37,846 bases of DNA from Serpentinimonas barnesii. Lineage in GTDB: Bacteria; Pseudomonadota; Gammaproteobacteria; Burkholderiales; Burkholderiaceae_C. The notes beneath the pieces were generated by a model that made no database searches, was not told where the DNA came from, and saw only the letters and a program-made list of their open reading frames with translations. Numbering within the stretch: the first letter of the stretch is position 1; each line of letters opens with the position of its first letter. The DNA lies in the NCBI RefSeq assembly GCF_000696225.1, contig NZ_BAWN01000034.1, positions 1 through 37,846 of the forward strand, in the 5' to 3' direction. Of this stretch, positions 23,409-31,555 are shown in pieces. Made by a program: the position numbers and the translations under genes.

Positions 23409-23424
23409 CGATTGTGGAAAACTT
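23409..23424 (-). promoter_or_regulatory. 16-bp element shared with the flgI upstream region
   Basis: CGATTGTGGAAAACTT is identical to 18120-18135. Read on the minus strand it gives AAGTTTTCCACAATCG, lying 56 bp before the flgB start. It may supply a -10 (CACAAT) for the FlhDC-activated promoter or a degenerate sigma-28 -35 (TCAAGTTT). TTTTCCACA also fits the loose DnaA-box pattern TTWTNCACA. Confidence 0.45.
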
Positions 23425-23439
23425 GAGCCCAATCCAAGC

Positions 23440-23474
23440 GCGGAATAACTGAACCAAGGCCGCGCTTATTCCGC
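23440..23474. promoter_or_regulatory. FlhDC-type inverted repeat between flgB and flgA
   Basis: GCGGAATAA (23440-23448) and TTATTCCGC (23466-23474) form a perfect 9-bp inverted repeat spaced by 17 bp. With the flanking AAGC/GCTT bases this resembles the paired FlhD4C2 boxes (AAYGSNNNAAATAGCG and its complement). Its place between the divergent flgA and flgB genes is where the class II flagellar activator acts in enteric relatives. The assignment is by resemblance only. Confidence 0.6.
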
Positions 23475-23524
23475 TTTAGCCGATCCGGCGACTGACTACA
23501 GTTGGCGCAACCTCTCCTTGCCCC

Positions 23525-24283
23525 ATGTCACCACCCCGCTCAATCCCCACCCGACCGGCCTTGCCCACCCGGGGCTGGCTGCGGTGGGCGTTGCCGTGGG
23601 TGTTGGGCCTAGCGGCCAGTGGCTTCAGCGCTGCAGGCAGCGTCAGCGGGCCAGCGCAGTGGTCGCAACAAACCGAACAATGGATCAACCAGCAACTGCT
23701 GGCCCAGCTCGACCCCAGCCTGCCGCTGCGCCCCGAGGTGGAGGTGGGGCGTTTCGACAGCCGCTTGCGGCTGGCCCCGTGCCAGCGTGTGGAACCGTTT
23801 CTGCCCGCGGGCACCCGACTCTGGGGGCGCACCCGCATTGGGCTGCGCTGCACCCAAGGCCCGGTGGCGTGGAGCGTGTTTCTGCCAATTCAGGTGCGCG
23901 TGTGGGGCCCGTCTTGGGCGCTGCGCCAGCCGGTAGCCGCTGGCACGCCGCTGCGCCCGGAAGACGTGGAGCCCATCGAGTCCGATTGGGCCGCCAGCAC
24001 GGCCCTGCCCCTGACGCAGTCCGCGCAATGGCTGGGCTTGGCAGCCAGCCAAACCCTGCAACCCGGCCAGGTGCTGCGCCCGGGCATGGTGCGCGCACCG
24101 CAGGTGTTTGCCTCAGGCACCCAGGTGCGCCTGGCTATGCAGGGACCGGGCTTTAGCCTGTATGCTGCAGGCACGGCGCTGCAACACGGCATACTCGGGC
24201 AAACGGTGCGGGTGCGCCTGCCGAACCGCAAAGTGGTCAGCGGCGTGGTGCGCGACGGGCAAACGGTTGAAGTCCGGATGTGA
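23525..24283 (+). CDS. flgA: flagellar P-ring assembly chaperone FlgA
   Basis: FlgA is a periplasmic chaperone needed to assemble FlgI into the P-ring. The 252-residue precursor has a signal peptide (basic MSPPRSIPTRPALPTRGWLR, then ALPWVLGLAASGFSAAG). Beta-clip/SAF-type features follow: LRPEVEVGRFDSRLRLAPC, AAGTPLRPEDVEPIESDW and a C-terminal GQTVRVRLPNRKVVSGVVRD. It is divergent from flgB and is followed by flgM, which has its own sigma-28 promoter. Confidence 0.92.
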   Translation: MSPPRSIPTRPALPTRGWLRWALPWVLGLAASGFSAAGSVSGPAQWSQQTEQWINQQLLAQLDPSLPLRPEVEVGRFDSRLRLAPCQRVEPFLPAGTRLWGRTRIGLRCTQGPVAWSVFLPIQVRVWGPSWALRQPVAAGTPLRPEDVEPIESDWAASTALPLTQSAQWLGLAASQTLQPGQVLRPGMVRAPQVFASGTQVRLAMQGPGFSLYAAGTALQHGILGQTVRVRLPNRKVVSGVVRDGQTVEVRM

Positions 24284-24317
24284 CTTAAAAAAGACACCCA
24301 AAAAGCCAAAATAGGGT

Positions 24318-24344
24318 TAAAGTCTGCCCATCTTTGGCCGATAA
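24318..24344 (+). promoter_or_regulatory. sigma-28 (FliA) promoter of flgM
   Basis: TAAAGTCT-N11-GCCGATAA matches the flagellar sigma-28 consensus with one -35 substitution and a perfect -10. It lies 41 bp upstream of the flgM start. This gives class III expression of the anti-sigma factor, in addition to read-through from flgA. Confidence 0.92.
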
Positions 24345-24385
24345 AGCTCTCAACCGCCCCACTCAAGTGGGGTTTGGAGCGTGTC

Positions 24386-24748
24386 ATGAACATCAACAGC
24401 CTTTCCGACAAGCCCGTCACCCCTGCCTCCCTCGCCCAGTCGCGGTCGCTGGAGCGTGCGGCCGTGCCTGCGCAGGCTGCCACCAGCACAGCCGCCCCAG
24501 ACGCCCCGGCCAGCGTCGAGGTTCGGCTGTCGCCGGTGACGCTAAGCATGACCAACAACGTCGCGCGCTCGGGCACCGATGTGTTCAATGCCGAAAAAGT
24601 GCAGGCCATGCGCAGCGCCATTCAAAACGGTTCGTTTTCGGTCAATGCCGAAGCCATCGCCGACCGCCTGATCGCCAGCGCGCGCGACATGCTGAGTGTG
24701 GCGGCTGCCGCCCCGCGCAACGAGCAGCCCGCCCAGCCGGGCCGATGA
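24386..24748 (+). CDS. flgM: anti-sigma-28 factor FlgM
   Basis: FlgM binds FliA and holds back late flagellar genes until it is exported through the finished hook-basal body. The 120-residue protein has the family C-terminal half: VRLSPVTLSM, then NAEKVQAMRSAIQNGSFSVN and AEAIADRLIASARDML, the sigma-binding helices. The N-terminus is longer and Ala-rich. ATG 24386 is preferred, with GGAG 9 bases upstream. The stop overlaps the flgN start (ATGA). Confidence 0.92.
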   Translation: MNINSLSDKPVTPASLAQSRSLERAAVPAQAATSTAAPDAPASVEVRLSPVTLSMTNNVARSGTDVFNAEKVQAMRSAIQNGSFSVNAEAIADRLIASARDMLSVAAAAPRNEQPAQPGR

Positions 24749-25170
24749 GCGCTGCCGCCGCCGTGCCGCCGCCTTGGCAGGCCGCACAGCAGGCGCTGCT
24801 GGGTTTGCATGCAGCCATTGCGGCCGCCCACCAAAGCGGCCTCGACTCCATCGGGCGCGATGACGCCGAGCCCTTCATCGGCCTCGTGGCCGATCTGTCC
24901 CGTGCGTTAGAACGCAACCTCCCCACTTTGCAAGCGGCTGCGCTAAGCGGCCCCATGCCCCCCGCAGCGGCGGCGCTGCTGCAGCAAGTGGCTCACGAGT
25001 TGCAAGCCCTGCTGGCGCTCAACACCAAGCTGTCGGCGCGCACGCAGCGCGCACTCGACGCCCTGTTCCCGGCCGACCACGTCAAGGCCTACAGCCGCTT
25101 GGCTGGCCGCGCCAACCCATTTTCTGGCCCGCTCGCCAGCGGCAACGGCGGCGGCTACCTCAAAGCCTAG
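24745..25170 (+). CDS. flgN: FlgN-like flagellar export chaperone
   Basis: FlgN escorts FlgK and FlgL to the export gate. The 141-residue, mostly helical protein starts inside the flgM stop (ATGA). It has long amphipathic helices (QAAQQALLGLHAAIAAAHQS, then ALLQQVAHELQALLALNTKL) and the C-terminal Tyr/Gly segment VKAYSRLAG. Sequence similarity in this family is low, and the call rests on position after flgM, size and helix pattern. It converges with fliA, whose stop lies 38 bp away. Confidence 0.75.
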   Translation: MSAAAAVPPPWQAAQQALLGLHAAIAAAHQSGLDSIGRDDAEPFIGLVADLSRALERNLPTLQAAALSGPMPPAAAALLQQVAHELQALLALNTKLSARTQRALDALFPADHVKAYSRLAGRANPFSGPLASGNGGGYLKA

Positions 25171-25208
25171 ACCCCTGGCGGCGCAAGGCACCGCACCGAC
25201 CCCAGGCT

Positions 25209-25925
25209 TTAGTGTTCGCGCAGCCGCGCCCGCAGCCGAGCAATCGACTGGCTGTGCAACTGGCTCACGCGCGATTCGGTCACCCCCAGCACGGCCGCAA
25301 TCTCTTTGAGGTTCATGTCGTGCTCGTAGTACATGCTCATCACGTATTGCTCGCGCTCGGGCAGCTTGTTGATGCCCTCGATCAGCGCCGTGCGCATGCG
25401 CTGGTCGCTCAGCATGGTTTGTGGGTTGGCGCTGTCGTCGGCGGGCAGGTAACGGTCTAAAAACTGGTCGTCCTCGCTGGAGCCGGCCAGGTCTTCGAGG
25501 TACACCAGTTGGGTGCCGCGCACCCGCGTCAGGCTCTCTTGGTACTCGGCCAGCGAGAGGCCCAACTCGTGCGCGATTTCGGATTCGCGCGGCACCCGCT
25601 GCAGCCGCTGCTCCAGCCGCTGCACCGCCGCCTCGATGTCTTTTTGCTGCTTGCGCGAGCTGCGCGAGAGCCAGTCGCCGTCGCGCAGCTCATCGAGCAT
25701 GGCCCCGCGTATGCGCTGGCTGGCAAAGGTCTCGAACTGCACCCCCTGCGTGGGCTCGAAGCGCGACAAGGCTTCATTGAGGCCGATCATGCCGACTTGG
25801 ATCAGGTCGTCGATTTGGACGCTGGCGGGCAGCCGGGCCATCAGATGATGCGCCAAGCGGACCACCAGGGGGCTGTATCGTTGGAGTTGGGCATCGCGGT
25901 CAAGCGTACCTTTGGCGGTGTACAT
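25209..25925 (-). CDS. fliA: flagellar sigma-28 factor FliA
   Basis: FliA directs RNA polymerase to late flagellar and chemotaxis promoters. The 238-residue protein starts at MYTAKGTLDRDAQ (GGAG six bases upstream), which matches the family. It has region 2 (PLVVRLAHHL, DDLIQVGMIGLNEALSRFEP), region 3 and the region 4 helix-turn-helix LKEIAAVLGVTESRVSQLHS. The longer frame to 25988 is rejected. The start lies 26 bp inside the end of the flhG-like gene, so the two are translationally linked. A matching promoter precedes flgM. Confidence 0.95.
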   Translation of the reverse strand: MYTAKGTLDRDAQLQRYSPLVVRLAHHLMARLPASVQIDDLIQVGMIGLNEALSRFEPTQGVQFETFASQRIRGAMLDELRDGDWLSRSSRKQQKDIEAAVQRLEQRLQRVPRESEIAHELGLSLAEYQESLTRVRGTQLVYLEDLAGSSEDDQFLDRYLPADDSANPQTMLSDQRMRTALIEGINKLPEREQYVMSMYYEHDMNLKEIAAVLGVTESRVSQLHSQSIARLRARLREH

Positions 25926-26640
25926 CAGGAACTCCGCTGGTCTGATCAGCTGAAAGCGCGAAAAAATCGTTTGATATGGAATGAACATGGGGATGTCTCA
26001 CGCTATCTTGCAGCACCAACGCCGTTTCCAAAACCCGTTGCGCACAGGACTCATCGGCCGCTGGGTGCAAGACACCCCGCTGACGATCATACCCGAGCGG
26101 CCACACCGTCGGCCGCAGGCCCAGACGCAACCACGCCTGCTGGCGCAGCGTCTGCACCTGGGCGGGCTCACTGCTTGGGGCCCAAGGCCTTGACCCGCCA
26201 GAGGCCGCTTCGGCATCGGGCAGCCACAGCACCAAGGGCCGCAAGGCCGCCACCTGCCACAGCACCTTGAGCGCGTTGTAGGCGTAGACCAAACTGGCTG
26301 GAGTGGGGTTGAGCACCACCAGGGGGCGCGCCTGGCTGTCGGCCAACAGCACCGCCCACGCCTCCAGCGGGGCCTGCCAGAGCAGCACCCCAGAGGGCGG
26401 CAGCAACTCGTCCCAATCGCCCGTCCATGCGCCGCTGAGCGCAAGCGGCCCACCCGCAGCGGGCAAACCCTCGAAGCGCAGCACGCTCAGGCCGAGCCCG
26501 TGCAAGCCGCACTCGAGCTGCGTCAGCAGCGCCTCGGTGAGCGCGCGGTCGGGGCTTTGCACCACCGGCAGCAAGCGCCTGGGTGGCCGCAAGCCCAGGG
26601 CCGCCAGGCCGGCGGCTTGGTCGAAGCCCAACTCACGCAT
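25900..26640 (-). CDS. FlhG/FleN-position protein without a recognisable P-loop
   Basis: The 246-residue protein occupies the place of the MinD-like ATPase FlhG between flhF and fliA, where flagellar number and placement are set. It begins MRELGFDQAAGLAALGLRP. The DQAxxL helix resembles the N-terminal activator that stimulates the FlhF GTPase in true FlhG. After that no deviant Walker A (KGGxGKT) is found. The equivalent region reads LLPVVQSPDRALTEALLTQL. Later segments (ARPLVVLNPTPASLVYAYNA, ALRPLVLWLPDAEA) keep an alternating strand-helix pattern like a decayed MinD fold. Its ATG overlaps the flhF stop by 8 bp. It may regulate FlhF without ATP switching. The family call is moderate. Confidence 0.6.
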   Translation of the reverse strand: MRELGFDQAAGLAALGLRPPRRLLPVVQSPDRALTEALLTQLECGLHGLGLSVLRFEGLPAAGGPLALSGAWTGDWDELLPPSGVLLWQAPLEAWAVLLADSQARPLVVLNPTPASLVYAYNALKVLWQVAALRPLVLWLPDAEAASGGSRPWAPSSEPAQVQTLRQQAWLRLGLRPTVWPLGYDRQRGVLHPAADESCAQRVLETALVLQDSVRHPHVHSISNDFFALSADQTSGVPDVHRQRYA

Positions 26641-28201
26641 GACGCCCATCCAAGGCCACCCGCTCTTGACCCGATTCGGCAAAGTACAGGGGCAACTCGG
26701 CCGACTGCGGATCAAAGGCCGATTTGCCGCTGGTGGCCATCGAGAGCCGCACCAGCGTGGGGGCGTCGGGGCGCTGCCAGTCTTCGGGCACGCGCTGGCC
26801 GGTGCTCAGGCCACGCAGCACCAGCTGGTGCCGGATTAGGGTGTCGAGCGCCGGGCCGAGCTTGGCGGCCTCGTCGAGCTTGGACAACACCACGCCGTGC
26901 AGGCTGGGCCCCTGGTAGGCATGCACCACCTCTTCGAGGGTGTCGCCATGCGCGCCGGCGTTGAGCACGAGGATTTTTTTGATGCTGGGCGCGGCCAGCA
27001 GCTCCATCATTTCGGCAATGCGTGGGTCTTTTTGGCCCAAGCCTGCGGTGTCGATGATCACCATGCGCTTGTTGGCCAGCAGTTCCAGCAAGTCTTTCAG
27101 GGCGGCGCAGTCGTGCGCCAGGTGCGCCACCACACCCAGCATGCGCGCGTAGGAGCGCAGTTGCTCGTAGCCGGCGACGCGGTAGCTGTCGAGTGTGATC
27201 AGGCCAATGCTGCTCGATCCATAGGCCTGCACGCATTGCGCCGCCAGCTTGGCTGCGGTGGTGGTTTTGCCCACCCCGGTGGCCCCCACGAGGGCAAACA
27301 CCCCGCCTTCGTCGCAGAGGTGGCCGGCCTCGCGGTGGGTGCGCAGGTTGCGCGCCAGCACCTCTTGCGTCCAGCGAAAGGCCTCGGCGGGGGCGTAGCT
27401 CTGCGGCAGGCGCTCCATCACGGCGCGCGCCACCGTGGGCGAGTAGCCGGCGCGGATGAGTTTGAGCAGCAAGCCGGCTTCGATCGGGTTTTGCTTGGCC
27501 TGCCCCAACCAGGCCAGGGTGTTGAGTCGCTCCTCCATCAGGGCCTGGAGTTTGTCGATTTGCTCAGTCAGGCGCGCCGCCGCCGTGGGGGTGGCTGCCG
27601 CCGCCACGCTGGGCTCGGGCTGTGCGGGTGCGGGCGCCGGGCGCGCTTTGGGCTTGGGCGGCTCTTGTTGGGGCTGGGCAAAACGCAGCCGGACGTCGAA
27701 CTCCTCGGGCTGCAGCCGCGCTGCGTCGCGCTCGGGCGTGGCGCTGCGCGCCGGCACCCCGCCTTGGGCGCGCAGCGGCTCTTGTGGCACCGGTGGGCGC
27801 TGCGGCGCTTGTGCGGCCTGTGGGGCCTGTGGGGCCTGCAGGACTTCGCGGCGCTTGCGCAGCATGCGCTCGCGCACGTAGTCCTGGAAGGACAAGGTGC
27901 TCATGGCCATGGCTTCGGTGTCTTGTGCCACGCTGCTGCTCTCCGACTGGCGCGGCAACTGGCTTTCGGCGCGTTGCTGCAGGTTGGAACGCTGCGCCCG
28001 TTCGGCGGGCCGCTGCGGCGGATTCGGCGCTGCCGCGACCTGGGTGCGCAACTGCCCCAGGTCGTCCTCGCTGGTGGCCACCACTTCAAAACCTTGGTCG
28101 ATCGAGCGGCTCGACAAAATCACGGCGCTGTTGCCAAAAGTGGCCTTGGCCAGCGCCATGGCTTCGCGCGAGTTGGGGGCAATAAAGCGTTGGGCGTTCA
28201 T
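26633..28201 (-). CDS. flhF: flagellar GTPase FlhF
   Basis: FlhF is an SRP-type GTPase that sets where polar flagella form. The 522-residue protein has an N-terminal basic B domain (1-~200, Pro/Gln/Ala-rich linker), a helical N domain and the G domain with GATGVGKTTTAAKLAA (306-321). The further GTPase motifs LITLDSYRVAGYEQL, VIIDTAGLGQKDPRI and VLSKLDEAAKLGPALD also follow. The start overlaps the flhA stop (ATGA). Its presence suggests polar flagellation, although flgB/flgA show an FlhDC-like site. Confidence 0.94.
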   Translation of the reverse strand: MNAQRFIAPNSREAMALAKATFGNSAVILSSRSIDQGFEVVATSEDDLGQLRTQVAAAPNPPQRPAERAQRSNLQQRAESQLPRQSESSSVAQDTEAMAMSTLSFQDYVRERMLRKRREVLQAPQAPQAAQAPQRPPVPQEPLRAQGGVPARSATPERDAARLQPEEFDVRLRFAQPQQEPPKPKARPAPAPAQPEPSVAAAATPTAAARLTEQIDKLQALMEERLNTLAWLGQAKQNPIEAGLLLKLIRAGYSPTVARAVMERLPQSYAPAEAFRWTQEVLARNLRTHREAGHLCDEGGVFALVGATGVGKTTTAAKLAAQCVQAYGSSSIGLITLDSYRVAGYEQLRSYARMLGVVAHLAHDCAALKDLLELLANKRMVIIDTAGLGQKDPRIAEMMELLAAPSIKKILVLNAGAHGDTLEEVVHAYQGPSLHGVVLSKLDEAAKLGPALDTLIRHQLVLRGLSTGQRVPEDWQRPDAPTLVRLSMATSGKSAFDPQSAELPLYFAESGQERVALDGRHA

Positions 28202-30288
28202 GCGGGCTCTCCGAGTATTGGGCCGATGCGGATCAAATGGGTATCAGGAATTTCACTGTGCGCCAGCACCTGCAGGCGCGGCGCGGCGCGCTTGAGCAGG
28301 CGCGCCATGGCGCTGCGGATGGCGTCGGGCACCAGCAAGCAGGCCGGGATGCCTTTTTCTTCTTGGCGGTTCGCGACCTTGGCCGCCGACTGGGTGAGCA
28401 TCTCGGCCACGCCGGGGTCGAGTGCGCCCTGCCCGCTCAGGGCCTGGGTCAGCAGCCGCTCCAGCCCGGGCTCGATGGCGATCACTTCCAGTTCGCTCAC
28501 GGGGCCGTAGATGTGCTGCACGATGGCCGGTGCCAGCGCCTGCCGGATGCGGCGCGCCAGTTCGGCCGCATCTTGCGTCTGGCCGGCGTGCTCGGCCAGC
28601 ACCTCGACGATGGTGCGGATGTCGCGGATGTGCACCGACTCTTCGAGCAGCAGTTGCAGCACCTTGTGGAACACGCCGATGGGCACCATGGCTGGCACCA
28701 CTTCCTCGATCAGCTTGGGCGCCAGCTTGGCCACGTGCGCCACCAGCTCCTGCACCTCGGTGCGGCTGAGCAGCTTGGCCGCATGCACCAGCATCAGGTG
28801 CGACAAGTGGGTGGCCAGCACGGTTTCAGAATCGACCACGGTGTAGCCGGCCATTTGGGCGTTTTCTTTTTGCCGCTCCTCGATCCAGTGCGCGGGCAGG
28901 CCAAAGGCCGGGTCGGTGGTCGGGGTGCCAATGAGCGGGGTGCGGATGTGGCCTGGGTTGATGGCCAGAAACTGGCCCGGAAACACCTCGCCCTCGCCCA
29001 CCACCACGCCGCGCAAGGCAATGCGGTAGCTGCTCGGGCGCAGCTCCAGGTTGTCGCGCACATGCACCGGCGGCGGCAAGAAGCCCACATCTTGCGCAAA
29101 TTTTTTGCGCACGCCCTTGATGCGGGTGAGCAAATCACCTTGGCGCGTTTTGTCCACCAGCGGAATCAGGCGGTAGCCCAGTTCCAGCCCGAGCAGATCG
29201 ACCGGCTGCATGTCGTTCCACGAGGCCTCGCCATCGGTCGCGGGCGGGGCATTGGCGATCTGCTGCGCCTGCACCTTGGCCGCCTCGGTCTGGCGCTGTT
29301 GCCACCCGATCCAGAACGCCATGCCGCCCAGCAAACAGGCAAAGCCCAGAAACACCACGTTGGGCATGCCGGGGATCACCCCCAGCAAAAACATCACCAG
29401 CGCGGTGACGCCCAACACCTTGGGCGAATCGAACACCTGGCCGACGATCTGCTGGCCCAAATCTTCTTCTTTGCCGACGCGCGAAACCACCATCGCGGCG
29501 GCGACCGAGATCAGCAGCGCCGGAATCTGGGCCGCCAGCGCGTCGCCGATGGCCAGCGTGATGTAGGTGGCCGAGGCGTCGCCGGCGCTCATGCTGTGCT
29601 GCAACATGCCGATGGCAAAGCCGCCGATCATGGTGATGAGCAAGATCAAAATGCCGGCGATGGCGTCGCCGCGCACAAACTTGGCAGCACCGTCCATGTT
29701 GCCGAAAAAGTCGGCTTCTTCGGCCACCTCGGCGCGCCTTTGCTTGGCCTCTTTGTCGTCGATGATGCCGGCGTTGAGGTCGGCGTCGATCGCCATCTGC
29801 TTGCCCGGCATGGCGTCGAGCGTAAAGCGCGCCCCGACTTCGGCGATGCGCTCGGCCCCCTTGGTGACCACCACGAAGTTGATCACCACCAAAATCAGGA
29901 ACACGATCACGCCGACGGCAAAGTTGCCACCCACCACAAAGGTGCCAAAGGCCTCGATCACGTTGCCGGCGGCCCCCGTGCCCTGGTGCCCTTCCATCAG
30001 CACCACGCGGGTCGAGGCCACGTTGAGCGCCAGCCGCATCAGGGTGGTGAGCAGCAGCACGGTCGGAAAGACGATGAAGTCCATCGCCCGCCGCATGTAG
30101 GCGGCCACCATCATCACCATCAGCGCCACCGCGATGTTGAGGGTAAAGAGCAGGTCCAGCAGCCACGGCGGCAGCGGCAGCACCAGCATCGCCAACAGCA
30201 ACAGCACCAAGATCGGCACCGCCACCGTGGCAGCCAAGCCGTTGCGCGAGCGCAGCAGGTTTTGGGCGGTTTGTAAAAAGGCGTTCAT
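28198..30288 (-). CDS. flhA: flagellar export gate protein FlhA
   Basis: FlhA forms the nonameric export gate in the inner membrane, using proton motive force and docking export chaperones. The 696-residue protein has an N-terminal region of about eight membrane segments (residues ~15-330) with the family motif AMDFIVFPTVLLLTTLMRLA and the conserved cytoplasmic loop ITKGAERIAEV-like segment. A large cytoplasmic domain follows (~360-696) with HLSHLMLVHAAKLLSRTEVQ. It sits 27 bp after flhB, in standard order. Confidence 0.97.
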   Translation of the reverse strand: MNAFLQTAQNLLRSRNGLAATVAVPILVLLLLAMLVLPLPPWLLDLLFTLNIAVALMVMMVAAYMRRAMDFIVFPTVLLLTTLMRLALNVASTRVVLMEGHQGTGAAGNVIEAFGTFVVGGNFAVGVIVFLILVVINFVVVTKGAERIAEVGARFTLDAMPGKQMAIDADLNAGIIDDKEAKQRRAEVAEEADFFGNMDGAAKFVRGDAIAGILILLITMIGGFAIGMLQHSMSAGDASATYITLAIGDALAAQIPALLISVAAAMVVSRVGKEEDLGQQIVGQVFDSPKVLGVTALVMFLLGVIPGMPNVVFLGFACLLGGMAFWIGWQQRQTEAAKVQAQQIANAPPATDGEASWNDMQPVDLLGLELGYRLIPLVDKTRQGDLLTRIKGVRKKFAQDVGFLPPPVHVRDNLELRPSSYRIALRGVVVGEGEVFPGQFLAINPGHIRTPLIGTPTTDPAFGLPAHWIEERQKENAQMAGYTVVDSETVLATHLSHLMLVHAAKLLSRTEVQELVAHVAKLAPKLIEEVVPAMVPIGVFHKVLQLLLEESVHIRDIRTIVEVLAEHAGQTQDAAELARRIRQALAPAIVQHIYGPVSELEVIAIEPGLERLLTQALSGQGALDPGVAEMLTQSAAKVANRQEEKGIPACLLVPDAIRSAMARLLKRAAPRLQVLAHSEIPDTHLIRIGPILGEPA

Positions 30289-30315
30289 GGGCGCGGATGC
30301 ATGGGGTCGGCGGGC

Positions 30316-31470
30316 TTAGGCTTGCGCCGGTGCGGCAGCCAGGTCATGGTGCGGGTCGAGCTCGGGCGGCACCTCGGGCTGGGGCGGCTGGCCCGGCATT
30401 GGGCCTTGCCCGCGCAGCGCGGCGCGCAAACGGTACACATAGGCCAGCACCTGCGCCACCGCCGTGAACAGCGGCGCCGGCACCTGCTGGTTGATTTCGG
30501 TGTGGGCGTACAGGGCACGCGCCAGCATGGGCGACTGCAGCACCGGAACCTGATGCTGTTTGGCCATGTCGCGGATGCGCAGCGCGATCAGGTCCGCCCC
30601 CTTGGCGATCACGTGCGGAGCGGCCATGGTTTTCTCGTCGTACTTGAGCGCCACCGCATAGTGGGTCGGGTTCATCAGCACCAAGTCGGCCGAGGGCACG
30701 CTGCCCACGCTGCTGCCCTGCGCCAGTTCGCGCTGGCGCTGCAAGCGCTTGGCCCGCAGCCACGGGTTGCCCTCGGTTTCCTTGTGCTCCTCGACCACCT
30801 CTTGGTGCGACATTTTGAGGTTGCGCCGGTGCAGGTGCTGCTGCAGCGGCACGTCGATCAGCGCCACCAGCAGCAGCACCAGCAGCAGACCGCCCACGCC
30901 CAGCATGAACCACTGCCCCAGTTGCACGATCGAGCTTTCCAGCGGGCGCAGCAGCAGCGAGCCAAAGGCGGGCAAGTGGCTGCTCACGAACCACCACCCC
31001 ACCAGCGCCAACAAGAGCGAGACCCCGATCAGCTTGAGCAGCTCAAAGAACTGCTGCATCGAAAACACCCGCTTGAAGCCGCTGATCAGGCCGATGTCGG
31101 ACAATTTGGGCGTAATGGGCTTGAAGCTCCAGGCAAAGGAGCCCGCCGCCAGCAGCGAGAGGGCTGCCAGCACGGCCACCACCAATGCCAGCGGCAGGTA
31201 GTACCACAGGCCCTCGACCACGGCGCGCGCCAGCACTTCGAGCATGACTTCGGGGTGGCGCAGCATCTCGGCGTTAAAACCGTAGCTGATGCGCATGATT
31301 TGGCTCATGCGCTCAAAAGCCCAAGCGGCGCTGAACCACAGCAGCACCATGCCGCCGGCCACCACCACCAGATTGCTCAAATCCTTGGCGCGCGGCACCT
31401 GGCCGTCCTCGCGCGCTTTTTGCAGGCGGCGCGGGGTGGCGGGTAGGTTTTTGTCTTGGGAGGATTCCAT
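30316..31470 (-). CDS. flhB: flagellar export switch protein FlhB
   Basis: FlhB switches export from rod/hook to filament substrates. The 384-residue protein has four membrane segments (about 30-215) and the cytoplasmic domain containing the autocleavage site MNPTHYAVALKYDEKTMAAP (NPTH near residue 268). A Pro-rich C-terminal tail follows. The N-terminal KNLPATPRRLQKAREDGQVP is typical. The ATG has no clear ribosome site. An 8-bp inverted repeat ends two bases before it. Confidence 0.96.
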   Translation of the reverse strand: MESSQDKNLPATPRRLQKAREDGQVPRAKDLSNLVVVAGGMVLLWFSAAWAFERMSQIMRISYGFNAEMLRHPEVMLEVLARAVVEGLWYYLPLALVVAVLAALSLLAAGSFAWSFKPITPKLSDIGLISGFKRVFSMQQFFELLKLIGVSLLLALVGWWFVSSHLPAFGSLLLRPLESSIVQLGQWFMLGVGGLLLVLLLVALIDVPLQQHLHRRNLKMSHQEVVEEHKETEGNPWLRAKRLQRQRELAQGSSVGSVPSADLVLMNPTHYAVALKYDEKTMAAPHVIAKGADLIALRIRDMAKQHQVPVLQSPMLARALYAHTEINQQVPAPLFTAVAQVLAYVYRLRAALRGQGPMPGQPPQPEVPPELDPHHDLAAAPAQA

Positions 31471-31472
31471 GG

Positions 31473-31495
31473 GCGGTCAACGCTGGGTTGACCGC
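31473..31495 (-). repeat. 8-bp stem-loop in the flhB leader
   Basis: GCGGTCAA and TTGACCGC form a perfect 8-bp inverted repeat with a 7-base loop. It ends two bases upstream of the flhB ATG, in the place of a ribosome-binding site. In RNA it could occlude initiation. It is too far from the cheZ stop, and has no T tract, to be read as a terminator. Confidence 0.5.
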
Positions 31496-31555
31496 ATTGT
31501 CTGGCGAGCGCCAGTTTTCTAAAGCCCGATTAAGGCCTGCTACACCGGCTTGATC

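Noticed and set aside
18120-23424. DnaA-box-like sequences as a replication origin
   Set aside because: Only two isolated boxes lie 5 kb apart inside the flagellar cluster, without an AT-rich unwinding region or dnaA/gidA neighbours.
28237-30276. 679-codon rightward open frame
   Set aside because: Complement of flhA, with a His/Gln/Arg-rich composition and no domain signal.
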